DNA of 64,000 nucleotides from Symsagittifera roscoffensis (Eukaryota > Xenacoelomorpha > Acoela > Convolutidae), in assembly GCF_963678635.1 (NCBI RefSeq), contig NC_087069.1, positions 7,009,633-7,073,632 of the forward strand, written 5' to 3'. A program made the translations under genes and the position numbers. Positions 54,020 through 64,000 of this stretch are shown here, piece by piece; within the stretch, counting starts at the first letter, position 1; every line of letters begins with the position of its first letter. Below the pieces are notes generated by a model. The model had not been told where the DNA came from. It searched no databases and saw only the letters and a list, made by a program, of their open reading frames with translations.

Positions 54020-57000
54020 GCCTGCAGGTATCCGTGAAAGTGGAAAAAAAAAGCATGCGCAAAATTACTGTTACAGAGAGCGACAGGCAAACCCCACTTT
54101 TTTAAAAAGAACCCCTATTTTAAACAAAGCGTTTTTTTTAACGTACTGCAAACTATCGTTAATATTTTTCAAAGTGGTTTCAGGCATTTGTGTTGGTTCG
54201 AAGAATAGAAACCCAAGACACGTAGCAAAAACAAAGTGGAAAAATTATCAATAGTACCAGAGTTGACATTACAAGTTAGCTAGAGTAGATCGCTTTTTTT
54301 CGATAAAACTGATGCCAAATTGGTCGTTAGCAAGACTAGATTGATTCAGGAATGAACTTTGAGCTCATAGAGCTATCTAGGGTAGCTTAAAAACATCCGA
54401 GAAAGTGAAAAAAACAACTGTACAAAAAAATTTTTACTGAGAGCGCCAGAAAAACCCAAATATTATTAAAGAGAAGCACTATATTGAGCCAAAAGGCTTT
54501 ATAGCATACTAAAAACTACTGTGAATACAATTTTCAGGGGTTTCAGCAGGCATGTGTTTTTATTCCAATTTATAGAAAAACCAAGCTACTTTCAAAAACA
54601 AGAGGGTAAAACATCAAAAGTATCACCCAGAGTTGACATGACAAGTTAGCTATTGTAAAAAGCCTTTTTCAGAAAACTGATGCAAAATCGATTGTAAACA
54701 AGACTGGATTGATTCATGGGTAGGCTTCAGGTCTCCGTGAAAAAAAAACAATCGCAAAAATACTTACAGAGAGCGACAGAAAAAACCCGATTGTTATTGA
54801 AGAGAAGCACTATATTGAGTCACAAAGCTTTCTAGAGTACTGCAAACTACCGTGAGTAAGATTTCTGGAGTTTTCAGGCATGTGTCTTTATTCCAACTTA
54901 TTAGAAAACCAAGACACTTTCGAAAACAAGAGGGAAAAAACATCAAAACTACCAGAGTTCACATGACAAGTTAGCTACAAGAGTATGGCAAATCAAGAGT
55001 AAGTTGCCTTTCTCTGGAAACTGATGCTAAATCGGTCTTGAATATGACTGGATTGATTAATGACTGAACTTTGAGCTCATCAAGATATCTTCGGTTGCCT
55101 GCAGGTGTGCAAAAATATTGTTACAGAGAGCGACAGAAAAATCCCACTTTTTTAAAGAGAAGCCCTATATTATCCGAAACGCTTTCTATCGTACTACAAA
55201 CTATCGTGAAAATGGTTTTAAAGGGTTTCAGTCAGTTTTCTTTGTTCCAAGAATAGAAAAACCAAGACACGTTCGAAACACAAGGGAAAATTCATCAGAA
55301 ATAACAGATTTGACATGACAAGTAAGCTAAAGAAAATATATTTTTTTCTAGAAACTGATGCCAAAATGGTCGTCAAAAAGACTGGATTGATATAGGGCTG
55401 AGCTTTGAGCTCATAGAGCTATCTAGGGTAGCCTACAAGTATCCGAGAAAATAAAAAAAAACACTGCACAAAAATTTGTTACAGAGTGCGCCAGAAAAAA
55501 ACCCAAACATTATTAAAGAGAAGCACTATATTGAGCCTAAACGCTTTATAGCGTACTACAAACTATCTTGAATACTGTTTTCAGGGGATTCAGCAGGCAT
55601 GTGTTTTTTTCCAACTTATAGAAAAACCAAGAAACTTTCAAAAACAAAAGGGTAAAACATCAAAAGTACCACCCAGAGTTGACATGACAAGTTAGCTAGT
55701 GTAAATAGCCTTTTTCAGAGAACTGATGCAAAAATGATTATAAACAAGACTGGATTGATTCATGAGTGAACTTTGAGCTCATCGATTTATCTTGAGGAGG
55801 CTGCAGGTCTCCGTGAAAAAAAAAATCATGCGCAAAAATACTGTTGCAGAGAGCGACAGAAAAACCCAAATGTTATTGAAGCACTATATTGAGCCACAAA
55901 GCTTTCTAGAGTACTGCAGACTATCATGAATAAAGTTTTTAGGGTTTTCAGGCCTGTGTATCTTTTCCAACTTATAAGAAAACCATGATACTTTCGAATA
56001 CAAGAAGGAAAAACATCAAAAGTATCAGAGTTGACATGACAAGTTAGCTACAAGAGTATGGCATTACGAGAGTAAGTTGCCTTTTTCTGAAAACTGATGC
56101 TAAATAGGTCTTGAACATGACTGGATTGGTTAATGAATGAGTTTTGAGCTCATCACGATATCTTGGGTAGCCTGCAGGTGTGCAAAAATTATTGTTACAG
56201 AGAGCGACAGAAAAATCCAACTTTTTTAAAGAGAAGCCCTATATTATCCGAAACGCTTTCTATCGTACTACAAACTATCGTGAAAATGGTTTAAAGGGGT
56301 TTCAGTCAGTTTTCTTTGTTCCAAGAATAGAAAAACCAAGACATGTTCGAAAAACAAGGGGGAAAATTATCATCAATAACAGAGTTGACATGCCAAGTAA
56401 GCTAAAGAAAATATATTTTTTCTTCAAACTGTTGCCAAATTGGTCGTCAACAAAACTGGATTCATACAGGATTGAACTTTAAGCTCATAGAGCTGTTTAG
56501 GGTAGCTTAAAAATATCCGAGAAACCGAAAAAAATATGCATAAAAAGTTTGTTAAAGAGAGCGCCAGAAAAACGCAAATTTTATTGAAGAGAAGCGTTAT
56601 ATTGAGCAAAAACGCTTTCTAGCGTACTGCAAACTATCGTAATTGTTACTTTCAGGGGTTCCAGGCAAGTTTCTTTGTTCCAACTTATAGAAAAACCGAG
56701 ATAGTACTCGAGAAACAAGGGGAAAACATCAAAAGTACCACAGTTGACATGACAAGTTAGCTAGAGTAAATAGCCCAGCCTTTTTCTAAAAATTGGTGCT
56801 AAATCGGTCGTAAAATTGACTAGATTGATTCATGCATCCTTTTTGAGCTCATCAAAATATCTAGGGCAGCCTGCAGGTATCTGTGAAAATATCATTCGCA
56901 AAAATACTGTTAGAGAGAGCGATAGAAAAAACACCACTTTTTTAAAGAGAAGCTTTAAAAATAGCGGATGACCGAGACGATGAAAAAAAACTGCACAAAA

Positions 57001-59581
57001 ATTTGTTACAGAGAGCGCCAAAAAAACCCAAATATTATTAAAGAGAAGCACTATATTGAGCCAAAATTTTTTTAGCGTACTACAAACTATCGTGAACACA
57101 ATTTTTAGGGGTTTCAGCAGGCATGTGTCTTTATTCCAACTTATAGAAAAACCAAGATACTTTCAAAAACAATAGAGTAAAACATCAAAAGTACCACCCA
57201 GAGTTGACAGGACAAGTTAGCTATTGTAAATAGCCTTTTTTTCGGAAAAATGATGCAAACTCGATTGTAAACAATACTGGATTGATCCATGAGTGAATTT
57301 TGAGCTCTATCTTGGGTAGGCTGCACGTCTCCGTGAAAATCAAAAAAAATCATGCGCAAAAATACTGTTACAGAGAGCGACAAAAAAACCAAAAGTTTAT
57401 TGAAGAGAAGCACTATATTGAGTCACAAAGCTTTCTAGAGTACTGCAAACTATCGTGAATAAGATTTTTAGGGTTTTCAGGCGTGTGTTTTTATTGCAAC
57501 TTATTAGAAACCAAGATGATTTCAAAAACAAGAGGGTAAAACATCAAAAGTACCACCCAGAGTTGACATGACAAGTTAGCTATTGTAAACAGATTTTCAG
57601 AAAACTGATTCAAAATCGATTGTAAACAAAACTGGATTGATTCATGAGTGATTTTTGAGCTCAACGATCTATCTTGGGTAGGCTGCTTGTCTCCGTGAAA
57701 ATCAAAAAAAAATCTTGCGCAAAAATACTGTTACAGAGAGCGACAAAAAAACAAAAATGTTAGTGAAAAGAAGCACTATGTTGAGTCACAAAGCTTTCTA
57801 GAGTACTGCAGACTATCGTGAATAAGATTTTCGGGATTTTCGGGCATGTGTCTTTTTTCCAACTTATTAGAAAACCAAGATACTTTCAAAAACAAGAGTG
57901 AAAAACATCAAAAATAACAGAGTTGACATGACAAGTAAGCAAAAGAAAATATACTTTTTTCTAGAAGCTGATGCCAAATTGGTCGTCAACAAGACAAGAT
58001 TCATGCAGGATTGAACTTTGAGCTCATAGAGCTATCCAGGGTAGCCTAAAATTATCCGAGAAAAGGAAAAAAGACTGCACAAAGTTTTTTTACAGAGAGC
58101 GCCAGAAATAACCAAAACTTTATTAAAGAGATGCACTATATTGAACCAAAACGCTTCATAGCGTACAACAAACTATCGTGAATACATTTTTAGGGGTTTC
58201 AGCAGGCATGTGTTTTTATTCCAACTTATAGAAAAATCAAGATTTTTTCAAAAACAAGAGGGTAAAACATCAAAAGTACCACCCAGAGTTGTCATGACAA
58301 AATAGCTATTGTAAATAGCCTTTTTTCGGAAAAATGATGCAAACTCGATTGTAAACAATACTGGATTGATCCATGAGTGAATTTTGAGCTCTATCTTGGG
58401 TAGGCTGCACGTCTCCGTGAAAATCAAAAAAAATCATGCGCAAAAATACTGTTACAGAGAGCGACAAAAAAACCAAAAGTTTATTGAAGAGAAGCACTAT
58501 ATTGAGTCACAAAGCTTTCTAGAGTACTGCAAACTATCGTGAATAAGATTTTTAGGGTTTTCAGGCGTGTGTTTTTATTGCAACTTATTAGAAACCAAGA
58601 TGATTTCAAAAACAAGAGGGTAAAACATCAAAAGTACCACCCAGAGTTGACATGACAAGTTAGCTATTGTAAACAGATTTTCAGAAAACTGATTCAAAAT
58701 CGATTGTAAACAAAACTGGATTGATTCATGAGTGATTTTTGAGCTCAACGATCTATCTTGGGTAGGCTGCTTGTCTCCGTGAAAATCAAAAAAAATCTTG
58801 CGCAAAAATACTGTTACAGAGAGCGACAAAAAAACCAAAATGTTACTGAAAAGAAGCACTATGTTGAGTCACAAAGCTTTCTAGAGTACTGCAGACTATC
58901 GTGAATAAGATTTTCAGGATTTTCGGGCATGTGTCTTTTTTCCAACTTATTAGAAAACCAAGATACTTTCAAAAACAAGAGTGAAAAACATCAAAAATAA
59001 CAGAGTTGACATGACAAGTAAGCAAAAGAAAATATACTTTTTTCTAGAAGCTGATGCCAAATTGGTCGTCAACAAGACAAGATTCATGCAGGATTGAACT
59101 TTGAGCTCATAGAGCTATCCAGGGTAGCCTACAATTATCCGAGAAAAGGAAAAAAGACTGCACAAAGTTTTTTTACAGAGAGCGCCAGAAATAACCCAAA
59201 CTTTATTAAAGAGATGCACTATATTGAACCAAAACGCTTCATAGCGTACAACAAACTATCGTGAATACATTTTTTAGGGGTTTCAGCAGGCATGTGTTTT
59301 TATTCCAACTTATAGAAAAATCAAGATTTTTTCAAAAACAAGAGGGTAAAACATCAAAAGTACCACCCAGAGTTGTCATGACAAAATAGCTATTGTAAAT
59401 AGCTTTTTTCAGAAAACTGATGCAAGTAATATCGATTATATGCAAGACTGGATTGGTTCATGAGTGAAGTTCGAGCTCCTCATTTTATCTTGGGAAGGCT
59501 GCAGGTCTCCCTGAAATTGAAAAAAAAATCATGCGCGAAAATACTGTTAGAGAGAGCGATAGAAAAAACGCCACTTTTTTA
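54020..59581. repeat. Satellite array, about 355-bp monomers, about 15-16 copies
   Basis: TTACAGAGAGCGACAGAAAAA recurs about every 340-365 bp (for example near 54071, 54768, 55117, 55485, 55845, 56193, 57370, 57735, 58453 and 58815). Each monomer also has TTGACATGACAAGTTAGCTA, GACTGGATTGATTCATGAG, a GAGCTCAT block and AAACTATCGTGAATA. Alternate monomers form subtypes (AGCGCCAGA against AGCGACAGA). A truncated monomer sits near 56930-57010. The array ends sharply at 59581. Several short frames on both strands come only from the repeat. Confidence 0.95.
57220..59390. repeat. Higher-order repeat: three-monomer block (about 1084 bp) twice
   Basis: 57220-58303 and 58304-59387 are near-identical at an offset of 1083-1084 bp, including rare variants (GGATTGATCCATGAG, AGTTGTCATGACAAAATAGC), while monomers within a block differ much more. 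Confidence 0.93.
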
Positions 59582-61590
59582 AATTAGCGGAAACGGGAAC
59601 AGAAGCTACGGAAAGGACAATCCGTTCAAGGATATTTTGCTCGTTTATTCAAAATTTTGTGCTTTTAGTGTACCTTTTACATATAGATACATGCTCAGCA
59701 GCTGTTGATTTTCTTCATACAGCGGCTGTTGCAATCTTCGAAGAAATTGAAGATAACCTAAACCCGCTCAGATGTTTTAATGAAATTTTAAATTAAATTG
59801 AAGTTGAAAGCGAAATGAAATTATTAAATTGATTTTCCTTTGTTTCCAACTTTGTACTCTTCTGACCATACATATTTTGAAGTCTAAAATACGCTTTTCA
59901 TTTAGAAAGCTTAAAATTTTTACCTAAATGGTGCGACTCAGTTGAACAAAAAATACGGAATAATGCCAAGCTTCTTTTAGGGTTATTTCATACATAAACA
60001 TTAACAAAGAAAACGAATTGCACAAGAAAACAAATTCTTAAGCAACTTTGGTATACAAAAAGACTGCTCGTTAATCAAGGCGAAGCCCTGAATGTTCAAA
60101 CCGCTCTTCAATACCAATTAAAAAGTTTCTTGGTTGAATAATTGACGAACAAAACTTTTTTTTCAAATTATTTCCGAACACGCAATAAAATACAAAGGGT
60201 ATATCTAGCGTCTTGAATGGTTTTATAAAAAGGAATAGATGACCTATATTCATTTTAGACGCGTTAATCCGCCCGCCTTTTAGGCTTGTTAGAACAATGC
60301 AACATATTGTGCGTTACTTATCCCAAAATTGACAAATTGACAAACCCCCGTTACTTCTTGGAAAATGATCACAAGTGAATAACTGTTACAAAAATGTTTG
60401 TCAAAACCGATCAGTCAAAAGTTGAAAAATGACTGAATGATTAAACAACCCCCCTCGCCCCACGAAGCATGAATGTTCCGAACTTTCTCCAAAAACCGGG
60501 ACAACAATTTCATTTCCAAGCCAGAAACTTATCCGGACTGAAAACTTGAGATTGAACTCTTCACTGATTTTGTACTGTATGAAAATTGATTTAGAATGGG
60601 TTTAAGGATTTTAAAGGTGGAAAAAAATCTTTTTCAGCTCAAAAAGATCAATTTAAATCAAATGAAATTGGTTTTGCAATAAAATGAAGCCTATCAAAAT
60701 TTCAACAACGATGATTTTGCTTAACTATTTTTTTGTTTTGCAAGGGTTTGTCTAATCAAGGAAAATTTTCATTAAATCAACATAGAGGAAAAATTTCTTG
60801 CAAGTCTAAAATCTCTCTCATTAATGAAAAGTACAACTTTTTGTCTACAGCGTTTTAAGCGTAGTTTTGTTAGGCAAGTGTCATTAACTTAACAAACGCA
60901 AATTAATATATATTTTTTTGATTCAAAAACCTCAAAAATTTTTTAAACTCATATTTTTCTTCAAAACAAGAATTATCTCGAAAATTCATTTGAAAGGCGT
61001 ACGTTATAATTTTAATAAAATCAAAAAAATTGCCAAAAAATTGATGTCAATTTAGAAATGAACTGAGGTTGATTTTAGTTCGGCTTGGAATTTTACTTTT
61101 TAGTTCAGCTTGGTATTTTTCCAAACCCTCGAGCCGAACTAAATTTGTAACATACAAATTCTTAGAATGAATCATTATAAGTTTCTGGCTTTAAAATAAA
61201 ATGTTATAACCCAAAGATGCCTAAGTTATTTGTTTTCTTGATTCTTTTTGCGGTGTCTTTGCATCTGTTTATTTAGTCTTTGCATCTAATTATGATACAC
61301 TGTCGAAACATTTGCTGTCTCAGCCGTGAGTTCCAGTGCGTTACTTTTTCCTAGACCCACAAATCTGTTCAAATTGTCCCATTTCCATTTCTTAGTTTGA
61401 TGCGGGTACCCCATGTCATGCAGTTCGAACTAAAACAGCTGACAACTCTGACAGTTTCGACGTGAATATTTGAATAGAGTTTGTTAAAACTTTCAGATGA
61501 AATTACCTAAATTCATGTAATAGTTTGCATAATAACAAATGCATGCAAACCAGGCTCAGCAGCTTAGATACTTGCATAGCTGAATCTGCT
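59582..61590. other. AT-rich spacer, no gene seen
   Basis: Short frames only. Confidence 0.45.
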
Positions 61591-61592
61591 TT

Positions 61593-61775
61593 GAAGAAGA
61601 AGAAGAAGAAGAAGAAGAAGAAGAAGAGGAAAAAGAAGAAGGAAAAAAAGATGTGGAGATGAGAGGAAATTGAAAAGGAAGAACGAAAACAATAATAAGA
61701 AGATGATAAAAAAAAGGAAAAAGATGAAGAAGAAGAAGAAGAAGAAGAAGAAGAAGAAGAAGGAGAACAACAACA
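61593..61775. repeat. (GAA)n purine tract
   Basis: Two pure AAG/GAA runs (about 61593-61625 and 61725-61760) joined by purine-rich DNA; one strand is almost all purine for about 180 bp. The Phe/Leu-only frame on the minus strand is not a gene. Confidence 0.92.
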
Positions 61776-64000
61776 AGAAGAATAAGTTTAAAATAGAAAA
61801 ACTCAATTGAAAAAAGAAAGACAGCAAATTATGCTCAGAAACTCTTTAAAAGCTTAGAAAAGAGTTTTACTATATTCTTGCAATGTATTTTTAATAATGA
61901 TTTTGCGGAAATCAGAGCTCAATTTTTTTTTACAAAATCTCCAAAATTTTTCAAAGCATAATTGCTTCTAGCAACTAAACGCCCCACTAAAATTCAAACT
62001 ACATTCTCATTCTTGCCTAAAAAATGAGGCGCAAAAATTTTTTTGGTACCTATTTTCGGTACGATGGTAGGCTTCGTGAAGTCTTTTTTTAGAAAATCTT
62101 ACTATTACTGTTCTTGGAAAATTGCTTGTCTTTCCTTTTTTTATTTTTAAAACCTTAGTGCAGTATTTCCTTGCAAGTTTGAGGCTTAATTAAGACTTGA
62201 AATATCCATAGTTGCAATGGAAACATACCAAAATACTACTTAGAAAAATTTTCTATCTTTTTTGATAATTTAGTCTTTTTTTCAATTAAAAGGTTGTTCG
62301 GCGGTTGGCCTTGAAAATAACACTCCTTTTCTATGGAATAGATGAGATGGAACATTTTTTTTCTCTAAAAAAGAGTACAGACGACGAACTATTCAATCAC
62401 CAAAAAATCTGGGTCGCGAAAATTTTTGATCTATATATTTCTGAAGAATTGCATCAGATTCATGAAGTTTCAAAATAGCAGTTTTCGCATGAAAAAATGT
62501 TCCGGCAGTAGTTGAAAAATGATCTTGAAATGTTTTCAAAAATGAGCGAAATTAAAATTCCCGAAATATATGTTCGGAAGCAAATCATTATGCTCAAATT
62601 CAATCAATGACTTAAGATTAGCAGCTTTGTTGTTTTAAAAATCAGAAAAAGACAAAGTAGAAGAAATGTGTAAAAAATTTCTCTTAAGAAAAAAAAAATG
62701 TATTAAAGATCCGTTAACAAATTGGTACGATGAACGAGATTTCTCACGTCAAAATGAAGTTTTGAATTTTTCGTTTGAGCTTGAATGTCGAAGAAACAAT
62801 TTTCAGTTTTTAAGGAAACTAATTTTCACACACACACAAAGAGAAAATATCTCAAATTTCTTCTTTTGAAAAACTCACCCCACACGCTAAACAGTATATC
62901 ATCCTCCACTCTTGAAGATCCCAAAGCAAGCAACAATAACTTTTTTTCTGTTGTTGATAATGGGCTTTGAGAGTTGTTACGACCATTGAAAAAGGAGAAA
63001 AAATCGGGTAGGTTTTAGTTTTTATTCTGACCCTTGAAAATAGGGAGAGACTTTGTGTTCGGGTGTCTTTTAAATATTTTATTTTTTTTTGTTTTCCATG
63101 CAAAGTCAGCAACCAAAAAAAATCATTGGAATGGGTCGCGTATTATATCACTTAAGAACTCTCTGTCGTTTGAATAAAATTAAAAAGGACGTTATAAAAC
63201 TTTGAAAAGGTTTCGAGAAAACTCGTTAGAAGTTTTTGATTGAAAACTTCTGAAAAACCGGTTGGGTATCCTCACAAAGTGTTTTCAGTCGTGCGAACGA
63301 CATTCAAACTAACATTCGAAAATTTGAAAAACTGTTTCTTGAAAAAGCTTTTGAATTTTTTTGATTTATTTTATCTAATTTTGAGCAAACGCGGTGAGCG
63401 TGCAGGAATGCAGTAGCTTAGTTATGCCTACTTTTTTGTTTATACCTAACATTTAAAATTTATACCTGTTTGTGCCTAATTTTCAAAGTGTATACCTTAG
63501 TTAATTTGGTTTTTGGAAGTTTCTAGCGCCATTTTGGGAACCAAATACTTTTAAAAAAAACTAATTTTTTTTCCACTAAGCCTATTTTACTAAAAACTGC
63601 CTAAATTCTCTACTTTTTTCGTTTTTCCGATTTTTCAATTACAACACGTAGAAAAAACTACACTATTATGAAAAATTATTTCGAATTTTGAATTTTTTTT
63701 GTGAATATGGTCGAATAATCTGTGCTACTTGCCCAGTAACCAGCTATGCTTTGTTTTCTACGCCATATCACATATCATGTACTGGAAACAATATCAAAAT
63801 CTTTAAGTCGTTAATCGAACGTCATTTAAGAAATTTTGAAACAATTTCACAGTGTCCAGAAAAACCAGTTTTTTTATTCTGATTTTTTGTCAGATTGGTT
63901 TTAAAGAAGGATATAAAATTACTGTTTTATAATAACAGGATACCAGTAAATTAGCTTAAGTAAAAATTATTTCTTATTAGTGGTATTTATTAGTTGTAAA
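61776..64000. other. AT-rich DNA to window end, no gene seen
   Basis: Short frames at 62666-62869, 62852-63112 and 63688-63882 show no recognisable domain or splice support. Confidence 0.45.

Noticed and set aside
55071-58859. Repeated frames of 60-100 codons in the satellite
   Set aside because: They recur only because the satellite repeats; frames are not kept between monomers.
61564-61827. Phe/Leu-rich frame on the minus strand
   Set aside because: Complement of the GAA purine tract.

Overview
The window reads as nuclear DNA of an invertebrate animal. It is AT-rich and repeat-dense. It has spliced genes with kilobase introns, signal peptides, a probable GPI-anchor tail, a trypsin-fold protein, and animal-type mobile elements: an RLE-type non-LTR element, Ty3/Gypsy fragments, a tRNA-derived SINE, MITEs, and pieces of a protein-primed B-family DNA polymerase of the Polinton/Maverick kind. 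I cannot name the species. Nothing bacterial and no CRISPR array was seen.

Layout. 1-2990 (minus): a GC-richer retrotransposon whose ORF starts with a 2A-like motif and a chromo-barrel-like domain, then a reverse transcriptase with a YLDDG motif and a C-terminal restriction-like endonuclease; two frameshifts break it and the window edge cuts it. 3-14.8 kb: no gene; degenerate tandem repeats (about 65 bp and about 167 bp), a CAGGGGCGGAT-ended MITE with a poly-C tract, and an inverted repeat. 14.8-24.4 kb (minus): dispersed exons of a chymotrypsin-fold protein that has lost the catalytic Asp and Ser; its introns hold a MITE, a SINE and a large ATGT microsatellite.

27.3-40.9 kb (plus): the main gene. 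I assembled nine exons by matching splice sites and phases into a secreted, probably GPI-anchored glycoprotein of about 460 residues or more. It is built of three diverged two-part modules. One exon pair is split by a 63-nt intron, one intron is of GC-AG type and carries a 214-bp minisatellite, and at least one exon around 34.3-37.4 kb is missing from the model. Its large introns hold a decayed Gypsy element, two MITEs and a tRNA-like relic.

40.4-52 kb: a repeat-rich domain. It has related short modules with CGACCAATAAAT arrays, a perfect 32-bp hairpin, a GC-rich minisatellite flanked by GAGCGGTTT hairpin arrays, then two tandem copies (2.87 and 3.0 kb) plus one diverged inverted copy of a unit carrying DNA polymerase B fragments and a foldback element. 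54.0-59.6 kb: a satellite of about 355-bp monomers with a recent three-monomer (about 1084 bp) higher-order duplication. 59.6-64 kb: no gene seen, one GAA-rich tract.

The two host genes are on opposite strands and I see no functional link between them. The most novel items are the modular GPI-type gene, the 2A plus chromo-barrel retrotransposon leader, and the polymerase/minisatellite/hairpin repeat domain.
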